Source: Nemertoderma westbladi (Eukaryota > Xenacoelomorpha > Nemertodermatida > Nemertodermatidae). Taken from it: a stretch of DNA of 56,804 bases. Numbering within the stretch: position 1 is the first letter of the stretch; each line of letters begins with the position of its first letter. Where the stretch lies: contig JAUCBJ010007058.1 of NCBI GenBank assembly GCA_032718475.1, positions 1 through 56,804 of the forward strand. Direction: 5' to 3'. Below, one piece after another: positions 1 to 10,724 of the stretch. A program made the position numbers and the translations under genes. Below the pieces are notes generated by a model that did not search any database, was not told the origin of the DNA, and saw only the letters and a list, made by a program, of their open reading frames with translations.

Positions 1-656
1 CACATGTTTGTTCATGTATGTTTGCGTTACGGCTGTTGAGTATTAACGTAACGTAAGCACTTCAGAAGTTACTTTTCAGAAATTAGCGTAAACTGTTACC
101 ACGTTGGGTGAGAATCCCAGCAAACCCCTTAAGTTGGCCCCCGTATGGTTTGCAGCGAAACTGTTTTCTAGAAAATTAATATTTCTTGCGTCCACCATCT
201 TGAATGCGTGTAGCAAGTAAGTATTCCTTGTACACGTACCATTATATTTATCGCCAACTATAAATAAAGTGGAATAGGTCAGTCCTATTTAGTTTAAGAA
301 TAATTCTAAACCACCAAATATTCAGGTCACTGTCTAGTCAGACAAATCAGAAATCACCGTTATTTGGGAAGATTTTTATTATTTTAAAATAGTAAAGATT
401 TTCAACCCGGAGTGGTGTATTATTTGATTTTTTTGGTGTAGACCGAATTTTGTCGAATTGTAACCGCTGCGGTATCTAAACTAAATATTAACGTTATCCT
501 GGGATAACAAAACCTTATACACCAATAAAGGGCTGTTGGTTGAAAGCACTGCAGCCATCGTCTTGGGACGTTTTTTCATACTGATAGCCTCTGTTGCCGG
601 GATTCCAGGCGAATCCACCGCAAGCTTTCATACCCTCGAAAAAATAAAACACTTAC
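1..656. other. Non-coding, nothing recognised
   Basis: This is AT-rich sequence with no ORF of coding character and no repeat that I can match elsewhere in the window. If the minus-strand exon at 657-791 is real, this is the start of the intron that follows it, because a GTAAGTG donor begins at 656 on the minus strand. Confidence 0.4.
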
Positions 657-791
657 CTTATAGGGCTGCTCGATTCCTAGGCAGTTTCGAGCGGCAGTCT
701 TTCCCTTAAAACCAGGTTTGGAATTGCCACTGCCACTTGCTTGGTACTGTATAACTTGGTTGACAAACCTTGGCCGATTATATTCCTCCAC
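657..791 (-). CDS. Candidate internal coding exon, gene unknown
   Basis: On the minus strand a 135-nt block (45 codons, divisible by 3) is open from an acceptor at 792/793 (CCCGGTAG) to a donor at 657/656 (AAG then GTAAGTG). Just upstream of the acceptor is TACTAAC, a textbook branch-point sequence. The open frame is rich in polar and basic residues (for example NSKPGFKGKTAARN). I recognise no domain. It lies downstream of glycosyltransferase gene 1 on the same strand, but that gene leaves exon 3 in phase 2. Read in that phase this exon meets a TAG at 679-677, so it would be a terminal exon. The fully open frame implies another gene or an unseen intermediate exon. Splice signals are seen; coding status is inferred. 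Confidence 0.35.
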
Positions 792-1457
792 CTACCGGGA
801 GGTAGTTAGTAGGGCTCACGCCCGAAGATATTCTGGGGGTATAAGTCTTACCCAACTTTATAATTTTTACGGCAAAACGATATCCGTTTTCGGATGATAC
901 TAACTAACAATTATAATATTCATTATATTGGAACGTTGCTATTCCAAAATACATTTGTTTACCATATGCCTACCTCGCCTGCAACGTTAAAGAATCCTGG
1001 ATCTACATCATTATTGTGAGATATCCCTGTTCCACCTAAGCAACTTTGGTAACGACTGTACTGACATGCAAAGCAAAACCACCATCACCATAATACGGCA
1101 GAAAGCGGGAAATTCAAACTATGTATAAGGAGTCCCCCCCCCCCCTGCCTCCAGCATCATCACGTTATAAATAACCATTTAAATTGTTATTACGCAGCAG
1201 TATAATGATAATTGAGAAAACATCTCGTTATATAAAAAATCACCACAAAAGCACCGAATTCAATATGAAAATAGGAAGAAATCACATAATAAAAATAATG
1301 AACTTAGCGGTTCAGAAAATAATTAAAGAAATATCTATTGGCTTATATCTATGGTCTTACATTATTATCTTGTGCTAGATTATATCATTAGTATATATTA
1401 TTAATATTAGCGCCCAACTAAACAACGAAATACCGAAAACCAGAGAAAACACCAATT
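792..1457. other. Non-coding, nothing recognised
   Basis: No coding-like ORF is visible. There is a poly-C run near 1133-1144. If the exon at 657-791 is real, this is intron upstream of it on the minus strand. Confidence 0.4.
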
Positions 1458-1713
1458 AATATTATATAAGAAACATTGTGACTCTAAATAATATTATATA
1501 AGAAACATTGTGACTCTAAATAATATTAAATAAGAAACATTGTGACTCTAAATAATATTAAATAAGAGACATTGTGACTCTAAATAATATTATATAAGAA
1601 ACATTGTGACTCTAAATAATATTAAATAAGAAACATTGTGACTCTAAATAATATTAAATAAGAAACATTGTGACTCTAAATAATATTATATAAGAAACAT
1701 TGTGACTCTAAAT
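1458..1713 (+). repeat. Minisatellite, 32-bp unit x 8
   Basis: Exactly eight tandem copies of a 32-bp unit containing AAGAAACATTGTGACTCTAA. Copies differ at a few positions (TATATAAG versus TAAATAAG, GAAAC versus GAGAC). It is flanked by AT-rich non-coding sequence. Confidence 0.95.
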
Positions 1714-2353
1714 ATTTACTATACAGTGCCATAAAAATTCGATATCATTATAATTTTCGTTCAGAACACCTTAGTAAATTCTGTAATAAAAAGTCGAGAC
1801 ATACATTCGTCCTTTAATAAATGACTTGTTTAAAAAATTTATGTTTCTCGTATAAATTCTAGAACTACAGTTATTGTTTAGCAATGTACGCTTTAAGTTG
1901 TTATTTCATAGTAACCATATAAAAAGCATAATGACATGACAGAATATAAAATATTATAAACAGATAGACTTGACTAATTAATTAATATTATCCATAATAA
2001 CTGCTAGCTTGATTGAATATAAGTAGGCCTTAATGATCAGAGCAGAGTTAATAAAGAGAATCAAATTGTTAGCCAAATAAAATACGCATGCCATATTCAT
2101 TGAGAACAGTTACACCTCAAATGTTAATTAATTAAGTAACACCAACATTTCAATTTGTCGAAGTCACAATCTGTTACTTTATTGTAAATTGATAACCAAA
2201 CAATCATACACTTTGTTTATGCTAGAATTTATGATTTTATTACTCAGGAAAATTGTAAATATAATTAGTTACTGATTAGTTAATTAATATGAGACTGGAC
2301 TTAGCGCAATTACAGAATTATAATGGCATATTAACTCACGACTATTTATAATA
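1714..2353. other. Non-coding, nothing recognised
   Basis: AT-rich sequence with short TTAATTAA-type stretches. No gene, repeat or mobile element is supported. Confidence 0.4.
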
Positions 2354-2584
2354 GACAATGCTTAATTGCACATTTCTGAAGGGAGAATTTAATTAAAGTT
2401 ACAAGACCCTCGTGCTTGGAGAGGATTTGGGGTTCCAGTAACCCATGGTAACGGCCGCCAGTGTGAAACACTATGACGTCAGTAGGTTTCATTACAGAAA
2501 GTTTGAACCCGTTACTATAGAGATCTCCAAGTGAGTACTGGAGGCACTGCTCGCTACCTGATACAGCATGATACCTAGAAAATT
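2354..2584. repeat. Dispersed repeat X, copy A
   Basis: This about 230-bp block recurs in the same orientation at 34480-34711 at roughly 85 percent identity by eye. The most conserved part runs from CCAGTAACCCATGGTAACGG through CACTATGACGTC to GAGTACTGGAGGCACTGCTC. Flanks are unrelated, so it is an interspersed repeat (SINE, small DNA element or LTR piece). The minus strand carries GGGTTCAAAC, which resembles a pol III B box, but no clear A box is seen. Copy A holds a perfect CRE-like TGACGTCA. Confidence 0.75.
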
Positions 2585-2879
2585 AATTTATTTATTAAAA
2601 AAAATAATAACCTTTACCTGAAAGTCGCAGTAGCACCCTAATGTAAGTTTTTAATTAGTAAAAACATTTTAATTCTTCTCTGAAAATAGCTGAGATACGA
2701 ATTTGCAGCGCTATGGAGCGGTATTATTTTAATTTACAAATTATTCTGGAACATATTTTTTATTTAATATTCATAGTGTTGCGATATATGGCGTTGTGTC
2801 TAAAACAACCCATTATACAGTATAGAACAGACAAGATAAGGCGTATTGATGCACAATCGTAATATAATTAGATAGGGTA

Positions 2880-3756
2880 TCGAAGGAAATCCTGCCAAGT
2901 ACCTAACTGATCTAGACTTTGCTGATGACTTAGGAGTACTCTCAGAATAACTAGAGGGAGCCCAACGACTCCTCAGCTCATTAGAACATGCTGCTTCTAG
3001 TGTTGGTCTTTTTATTAACTCAAGAAAGACCAAAATTTTGACAGTTACCTTTGAAAGCAAGGTTCAGCAAGTCTTCAGCAAGTCTCTGATCGGATGAGCA
3101 TAAGCTCAAAGGATGGTATGCTTGAGCATGTGGACGGCTTCTGTTACCTGGGATCATGGATCCGGAAGTCAGGTGAGGACCTTCGAATACGTAAGGGAAA
3201 GGCATGGGCAGCCTTGAATAGGCTTTCCAGGATTTTGAAGTCAACGAGAATTAATCGGAAACTTAAGGTCCGATTATTTAGAGCAGCAGTAGTTCCAGTA
3301 CTCCTCTATGGGAGTCCATGCTGGGCTCTAACTGCTGAGGACACCAAATCTCTGGATGGCACATTCACAAGAATGCTACGCCGGGTTCATTGTGTCAAGT
3401 TCAATGCACACATCTCCAACCAGACACGAAATAACATTGGAGGTGTCTCATTGGTTCCCTCGAGCTTGACACTACATCAAAATCGCCTCGCCTTTGCAGG
3501 ACATTGCTTTCGCCGTGAGGACCAGCCAGTGCATAATCTTGTACTTTTTGGCAGCCTCATGGAGTGAATAAGCATGGTGGACAGCCCATGACTTTCTCGA
3601 GACGCATCTTAAAGGACACTGGCCTTGAAGATGCAGATGATCTAGCAACATGTCATGGGTGTTAGGGAGTTGTGGCGGCGCAATTTTGTCGACAAGCCGG
3701 CACAGCATTCTTAAAAATGCAGCTGCAATGCAGCATGCCGATACTAGTAGTAGTAG
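2880..3756 (+). mobile_element. 5'-truncated RTE-like LINE copy
   Basis: This matches the 3' third of the near-intact LINE at 23395-26399: it starts just before the FADD reverse-transcriptase motif and ends in the same 3' tail of TAG triplets. Identity is very high by eye. The reading frame is broken: an in-frame stop follows the FADD block, a short duplication (CAGCAAGTCT twice, about 3065-3085) shifts the frame, and there are later single-base indels. The flanks share TAGGGTA (2873-2879 and 3757-3763), a likely 7-bp target-site duplication, although the end overlaps the TAG tail. It is a dead-on-arrival copy from a recently active family. Confidence 0.93.
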
Positions 3757-3763
3757 TAGGGTA

Positions 3764-5566
3764 AATAATTATACAGGTTCATTTTTATATTCAGTCAATT
3801 TTATATAGTATGTAGCCTTAATTACGTAAATTTTATAATTTAACCCTAGTATATTAATTCGCGGTGGCAAACTTCTATAAAATTAAAATATGAATTTGCC
3901 GTTTCCTAATATCTATCGAATCTATAATATATTTGTGCTAATTTCATTTACATTCCTATATAAATCAATGTTTGTGCTAAATTAACGTCTGAATTGTGCT
4001 TTTAATAATGGCCAAATTAAGTTACGGCGATTATGCGCTTCTGCCCACTGGTTGGTCGAAAACCCAGCTGAGAGAACTCTGGATCCGCCCGATCATGTGA
4101 GCAGAATTAGACATTGCGTCATTCTTACAGTTTAGCAGTAGCCATCTTTAATCTTTGTAATTTGCACTTCCGTTGGTTGTAATATTTGCTGCTTCCTTCT
4201 ATGATTTGTGACTTTGAATAATGATTACTGCTTTATCTGACTCTTGATTTGATTTCTGATTGTTTTAATTATAATTCCCATTAATAATTAATTTAATAAT
4301 CAATAATTAAATTAATAATTGCCATTAAGGCTGTAAGGGGGAAGGTGACCTGGATTGTGTCTCGGATTGCTAGTTAGGTAGATAGGAAAGGCCATATTGA
4401 TTTGGGGAGATTTCGACCGTTTACGCTAACGCTACACGCGAGTGCTATGCTAACGCCATTCTAGTGCTACGCTAATGCTACCGCTAAAATTGGCTGATGT
4501 TGACACTAATGCTGCAATTGTGGCTGCGCCTATTGCTATTGTTGTTTGTATTGTTCCGAAATGCTTGATTCTATTGTGATTGTTTTAGATAGGCGCTATT
4601 TGGTTATTTTCTATTTCTATTTATGCTTGTTTAATTACTGTTAGGTCAAATAATACAGTATGTAGGCTGTTTCTAGCATAACCCAGTAACGTAACTAGTT
4701 AGTGTTACAAATTCTGGAATATCTAGTAATTAGTTCGCAACCCCGTAAGTTTGAGAAATTGTAGTTTTACGCTAGCGTTTAGGATAAAAATAAGGGTTTC
4801 GTACGCTGCATAGCGGAGAATAGTTTGGTTATTTACGCTTAGGAAATATCTTAGACTAATTTACGATAGGCGGATATTCGAAAGTAGCGGTTTCGCAAGT
4901 TTACCGTAGTCGCAAGCGTGGCGAAGCAGTAATATCGCTGACTCCATTCAGCACAAGGTTACCAGATCAGGGCAAATAACTTCCCCTCACATTCGCAATA
5001 TTAAAATATTCTCACATTCAACTTTTGTTCTGCCCGACGTGTTAAATCACCCACACTCGTACTAAGTAGCTTGGGTAACCAAATCAGATTTATTGTCTTG
5101 GTTATTTTCTGTTTTGGCTTGTGCTTAGGACGATTAGCTTGGTATGTTATAGTTTGATTAAACCCTTTGTTTCATTCGAAAATACAAACATATCAAAAGG
5201 AAAGATCCCCTTTGAGATTTCTTTAACACATTAAGGGTTGCCCCTCTATTTCAGTTTCAATTTTCCCTGACTTCAGGTTCACTACATTTTATAGAATAGA
5301 TTATATTGGCCGCTTTATCTTACTTTATTAATTATCATATTTTTTTAAAGTTATTTACATAGATATAATTAGGAGTCTTTTCAAGTAAAGATATCAGCAA
5401 ACTACAACAGACCCAAATATTACTGAAAATGAAATGAGTATTAGTGCTGTATATTATTATATATTATATATATATTATATTATATATATATATTATATTA
5501 CATATATTATGCATATTATGTAATGATGTGGGGAAATTGGACGACGAGCTAAACGAGCAGATTTCA
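3764..5566. other. Non-coding, nothing recognised
   Basis: No coding-like ORF. Short degenerate repeats of GCTAACGCTA / GTGCTACGCTAATGCTA type occur at about 4425-4490, and an AT-rich simple repeat at about 5450-5520 lies just before the 34-bp array. Confidence 0.4.
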
Positions 5567-8500
5567 CACATCGCCTCTGACACACTTCCGCTTCCTGTGC
5601 TACACATCGCCTCTGACACACGTGCTTCCAGTGCTACACATCGCCTGACACACGTGCTTCCTGTGTTACACATCGCCTCTGACACACGTGCTTCCTGTGC
5701 TACACATCGCCTCTGACACACGTGCTTCCTGTGCTACACATCGCCTCTGACACACGTGCTTCCTGTGCTACACATCGCCTCTGACACACGTGCTTCCTGT
5801 GCTACACATCGCCTCTGACACACGTGCTTCCAGTGCTACACATCGCCTGACACACGTGCTTCCTGTGCTACACATCGCCTCTGACACACGTGCTTCCTGT
5901 GCTACACATCGCCTCTGACACACGTGCTTCCTGTGCTACACATCGCCTCTGACACACGTGCTTCCTGTGCTACACATCGCCTCTGACACACGTGCTTCCT
6001 GTGCTACACATCGCCTCTGACACACGTGCTTCCAGTGCTACACATCGCCTGACACACGTGCTTCCTGTGCTACACATCGCCTCTGACACACGTGCTTCCT
6101 GTGCTACACATCGCCTCTGACACACGTGCTTCCTGTGCTACACATCGCCTCTGACACACGTGCTTCCTGTGCTACACATCGCCTCTGACACACGTGCTTC
6201 CTGTGCTACACATCGCCTCTGACACACGTGCTTCCTGTGCTACACATCGCCTCTGACACACGTGCTTCCTGTGCTACACATCGCCTCTGACACACGTGCT
6301 TCCTGTGCTACACATCGCCTCTGACACACGTGCTTCCTGTGCTACACATCGCCTCTGACACACGTGCTTCCTGTGCTACACATCGCCTCTGACACACGTG
6401 CTTCCTGTGCTACACATCGCCTCTGACACACGTGCTTCCTGTGCTACACATCGCCTCTGACACACGTGCTTCCTGTGCTACACATCGCCTCTGACACACG
6501 TGCTTCCTGTGCTACACATCGCCTCTGACACACGTGCTTCCTGTGCTACACATCGCCTCAGACACACGTGCTTCCTGTGCTACACATCGACTCTGACACA
6601 CGTGCTTCCTGTGCTACACATCGCCTCTGACACACGTGCTTCCTGTGCTACACATCGCCTCTGACACACGTGCTTCCCGTGCTACACATCGCCTCTGACA
6701 CACGTGCTTCCTGTGCTACACATCGCCTCTGACACATGTGCTGCCTGTGCTACACATCGTCTCTGACACACGTGCTTCCTGTGCTACACATCGCCTCTGA
6801 CACACGTGCTTCCTGTGCTACACATCGCCTCTGACACACGTGCTTCCTGTGCTACACATCGCCTCTGACACACGTGCTTCCTGTGCTACACATCGCCTCT
6901 GACACACGTGCTTCCTGTGCTACACATCGCCTCTGACACACGTGCTTCCTGTGCTACACATCGCCTCTGACACACGTGCTTCCTGTGCTACACATCGCCT
7001 CTGACACACGTGCTTCCTGTGCTACACATCGCCTCTGACACACGTGCTTCCTGTGCTACACATCGCCTCTGATACACGTGCTACCTGTGCTACACATCGC
7101 CTCTGACACACGTGCTTCCTGTGCTACACATCGCCTCTGATACACGTGCTACCTGTGCTACACATCGCCTCTGACACACGTGCTTCCAGTGCTACACATC
7201 GCCTCTGACACACGTGCTGCCTGTGCTACACATCGCCTCTGACACACGTGCTACCTGTGCTACACATCGCCTCTGATACACGTGCTACCTGTGCTACACA
7301 TCGCCTCTGACACACGTGCTTCCTGTGCTACACATCGCCTCTGACACACGTGCTGCCTGTGCTACACATCGCCTCTGACACACGTGCTACCTGTGCTACA
7401 CATCGCCTCTGATACACGTGCTACCTGTGCTACACATCGCCTCTGACACACGTGCTTCCTGTGCTACACATCGCCTCTGATACACGTGCTACCTGTGCTA
7501 CACATCGCCTCTGACACACGTGCTTCCTGTGCTACACATCGCCTCTGATACACGTGCTACCTGTGCTACACATCGCCTCTGACACACGTGCTTCCTGTGC
7601 TACACATCGCCTCTGACACACGTGCTTCCTGTGCTACACATCGCCTCTGACACACGTGCTTCCTGTGCTACACATCGCCTCTGACACACGTGCTTCCTGT
7701 GCTACACATCGCCTCTGACACACGTGCTTCCTGTGCTACACATCGCCTCTGATACACGTGCTACCTGTGCTACACATCGCCTCTGACACACGTGCTTCCT
7801 GTGCTACACATCGCCTCTGATACACGTGCTACCTGTGCTACACATCGCCTCTGACACACGTGCTTCCTGTGCTACACATCGCCTCTGACACACGTGCTTC
7901 CTGTGCTACACATCGCCTCTGACACACGTGCTTCCTGTGCTACACATCGCCTCTGACACACGTGCTTCCTGTGCTACACATCGCCTCTGATACACGTGCT
8001 ACCTGTGCTACACATCGCCTCTGACACACGTGCTTCCTGTGCTACACATCGCCTCTGACACACGTGCTTCCTGTGCTACACATCGCCTCTGACACACGTG
8101 CTTCCTGTGCTACACATCGCCTCTGACACACGTGCTTCCTATGCTACACATCGCCTCTGACACACGTGCTTCCTGTGCTACACATCGCCTCTGACACACG
8201 TGCTTCCTGTGCTACACATCGCCTCTGACACACGTGCTTCCTGTGCTACACATCGCCTCTGACACACGTGCTTCCTGTGCTACACATCGCCTCTGACACA
8301 CGTGCTTCCTGTGCTACACATCGCCTCTGACACACGTGCTTCCTGTGCTACACATCGTCTCTGACACACGTGCTTCCTGTGCTACACATCGCCTCTGACA
8401 CACGTGCTTCCTGTGCTACACATCGTCTCTGACACACGTGCTTCCTGTGCTACACATCGCCTCTGACACACGTGCTTCCTGTGCTACACATCGCCTCTGA

Positions 8501-8724
8501 CACACGTGCTTCCTGTGCTACACATCGCCTCTGACACACGTGCTTCCTGTGCTACACATCGCCTCTGACACACGTGCTTCCTGTGCTACACATCGCCTCT
8601 GACACACGTGCTTCCTGTGCTACACATCGCCTCTGACACACGTGCTTCCTGTGCTACACATCGCCTCTGACACACGTGCTTCCTGTGCTACACATCGCCT
8701 CTGACACACGTGCTTCCTGTGCTA
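5567..8724 (+). repeat. 34-bp minisatellite, first block (about 93 units)
   Basis: Tandem 34-bp units built on CACATCGCCTCTGACACACG followed by TGCTTCCTGTGCTA. Each typical unit contains the palindrome CACGTG and two CpGs. Higher-order structure is visible. Near 5640, 5843 and 6045 a 2-nt-shorter unit (CGCCTGACAC) preceded by CTTCCAGTG recurs every 202 bp, which is six units minus 2. Between about 7070 and 8000, units with GATACACGTGCTACCTG alternate with the standard unit. The first unit has the variant ACACTTCCGCTTCC that reappears near the far end of the array (9562-9650). No protein is encoded; open frames here are repeat artefacts. Confidence 0.97.
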
Positions 8725-8784
8725 TATTATTTAAATTCAGTGACTTTGCCATGATTTTTTAAAATTTAAATTTAATTTTCAATT
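8725..8784 (+). repeat. 60-bp non-repeat spacer inside the 34-bp array
   Basis: This AT-rich 60-bp block (TATTATTTAAATTCAGTGAC at its start) interrupts the array and is identical to the array's right-hand flank at 9858-9917. The array then resumes at 8785. It marks an internal duplication of the array end with a 1133-bp period. Confidence 0.95.
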
Positions 8785-9857
8785 GCTTCCTATGCTACAC
8801 ATCGCCTCTGACACACGTGCTTCCTGTGCTACACATCGCCTCTGACACACGTGCTTCCTGTGCTACACATCGTCTCTGACACACGTGCTTCCTGTGCTAC
8901 ACATCGCCTCTGACACACGTGCTTCCTGTGCTACACATCGCCTCTGACACACGTGCTTCCTGTGCTACACATCGCCTCTGACACACGTGCTTCCTGTGCT
9001 ACACATCGCCTCTGACACACGTGCTTCCTGTGCTACACATCGCCTCTGACACACGTGCTTCCTGTGCTACACATCGCCTCTGACACACGTGCTTCCTGTG
9101 CTACACATCGCCTCTGACACACGTGCTTCCTGTGCTACACATCGCCTCTGACACACGTGCTTCCTGTGCTACACATCGCCTCTGACACACGTGCTTCCTG
9201 TGCTACACATCGCCTCTGACACACGTGCTTCCTGTGCTACACATCGTCTCTGACACACGTGCTTCCTGTGCTACACATCGCCTCTGACACACGTGCTTCC
9301 TGTGCTACACATCGTCTCTGACACACGTGCTTCCTGTGCTACACATCGTCTCTGACACACGTGCTTCCTGTGCTACACATCGCCTCTGACACACGTGCTT
9401 CCTGTGCTACACATCGCCTCTGACACACGTGCTTCCTGTGCTACACATCGCCTCTGACACACGTGCTTCCTGTGCTACACATCGCCTCTGACACACGTTC
9501 TTCCCGTGCTACACATCGCCTCTGACACACGTTCTTCCCGTGCTACACATCGCCTCTGACACACTTCCGCTTCCTGTGCTACACATCGCCTCTGACACAC
9601 TTCCGCTTCCTGTGCTACACATCGCCTCTGACACACTTCCGCTTCCTGTGCTACACATCGCCTCTGACACACGTGCTTCCTGTGCTACACATCGCCTCTG
9701 ACACACGTGCTTCCTGTGCTACACATCGCCTCTGACACACGTGCTTCCTGTGCTACACATCGCCTCTGACACACGTGCTTCCTGTGCTACACATCGCCTC
9801 TGACACACGTGCTTCCTGTGCTACACATCGCCTCTGATACACGTGCTTCCTGTGCTA
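8785..9857 (+). repeat. 34-bp minisatellite, second block (about 31 units)
   Basis: Continuation of the 34-bp array after the spacer, with the same CACGTG-bearing unit. Near the end are units with GTTCTTCCCG and then three with ACACTTCCGCTTCC, the variant also seen in the very first unit of the array. The block ends in the same junction (GTGCTA then TATTATTT) as the first block. Confidence 0.97.
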
Positions 9858-9917
9858 TATTATTTAAATTCAGTGACTTTGCCATGATTTTTTAAAATTT
9901 AAATTTAATTTTCAATT
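9858..9917 (+). repeat. Right flank of array, source copy of the internal spacer
   Basis: Identical over 60 bp to 8725-8784. As the natural array boundary it is the likely original, and the internal copy the product of duplication or unequal exchange. Confidence 0.9.
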
Positions 9918-10383
9918 TTTTACAAGAATCCCCTGACATTTCGAGAATTTCCCCGACTGTTTCAGGTTCGTAGGTGGGAACACTGAGTGCTCCTTATGGA
10001 ATATTACTAGAAGCAAGGTGTACGTACATCTAATGGAGAATATACTTTTACAAACGCTTATAAAAGAATTTGCAAGCTAAAAATTTCTGAAAAAATTCTG
10101 ATTCATCCAGTGGAAATTCAACAAGCAAATATATTTAAATCTGTTTCATCTTATCTATGAATCTCATCATGATAAATCATGTGATGGGATTAGTCCTACA
10201 ATTGCGCCAATAAAAGAAGTTATTTTCGGGATAATAAACTTATCATTCGAGGTAAAGACCCCTAGATCCCTTCCTATAATAAATGTATCATGTTGATAAA
10301 AATTTGAGGGGCGGGGGGGGGGGGGGGTCTATGTTAGTTAATTATTATTTTTGAAATTTGGAAAAATTTCTTTTTATTTTTAG
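9918..10383. other. Non-coding, with a 15-G homopolymer
   Basis: AT-rich sequence with no supported gene. It contains an uninterrupted run of 15 G at 10313-10327. It would lie in intron 3 of glycosyltransferase gene 1 on the minus strand. Gene 2 also has a long G run (41989-42007) just past its exon 3. Confidence 0.5.
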
Positions 10384-10536
10384 TCAATAAAAATAATCAG
10401 TATTTCAACAAAACATACAGGGGAAGCGGAGAAACAGGAAAGAAAACATAAACTGGAAGCCCAAGCGGAGGAACAAAGGCGCGAGAACCAGTTTTTAGCA
10501 GAACAGAAAAGAAGACAATTCAACGTCAACGAGTAG
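10384..10536 (+). CDS. Possible terminal coding exon, charged coiled-coil-like
   Basis: On the plus strand, after a pyrimidine-rich acceptor (TTTTTATTTTTAG ending 10383), a 50-codon frame runs to a TAG at 10534-10536. The translation is strongly polar and helix-forming, with K, E, Q and R alternating (for example GEAEKQERKHKLEAQAEEQ). That is unlike random AT-rich sequence. No upstream exon is identified and it is antisense to the putative intron 3 of glycosyltransferase gene 1. It may be a terminal exon of an unknown gene, a pseudo-exon or chance. Confidence 0.2.
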   Translation, partial: SIKIISISTKHTGEAEKQERKHKLEAQAEEQRRENQFLAEQKRRQFNVNE

Positions 10537-10597
10537 ACCAAGTAATATTCAATATCATAACGGACCGGTACCGGTACTATTACTGTAAATCACTCAC

Positions 10598-10688
10598 TTT
10601 AATATTCCGGAGCTGACACCTTGGTTTAGGGTAGGCAAGGCGATGGCACCCAGGATTTCGCCCCAATACAAAGGATAACCGGCTTCTC
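10598..10688 (-). CDS. Glycosyltransferase gene 1, exon 3 (predicted)
   Basis: This 91-nt exon runs from an acceptor (TTTACGACAG before 10688) to a donor (AAA then GTGAGTGA at 10597). Exon 2 ends in phase 1, and joining gives a Gly codon followed by EAGYPLYWGEILGAIALPT. The independent block at 42158-42248 has the same length, the same phases and about 79 percent identity, and encodes a clearly similar peptide with YPLFWGEILGAI. Conservation of length, frame and splice sites in both paralogs is the main evidence. The exon leaves in phase 2, so at least one more exon must exist downstream (lower coordinates). It is not convincingly found. Confidence 0.8.
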
Positions 10689-10724
10689 CTGTCGTAAAGA
10701 TTATTAGCGCGTTAAAGTTATAAT

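Noticed and set aside
657-791. Exon 4 of glycosyltransferase gene 1
   Set aside because: The phase carried from exon 3 would hit a TAG in this block, and no counterpart was found for gene 2, so the link was not made.
1184-1378. 64-codon plus-strand ORF in AT-rich DNA
   Set aside because: Composition (Ile, Lys, Asn) is what AT-rich non-coding sequence gives by chance.
2354-2584. tRNA or U1 snRNA gene in repeat X
   Set aside because: A B-box-like and a donor-like motif are present, but no cloverleaf or snRNA sequence can be formed by eye.
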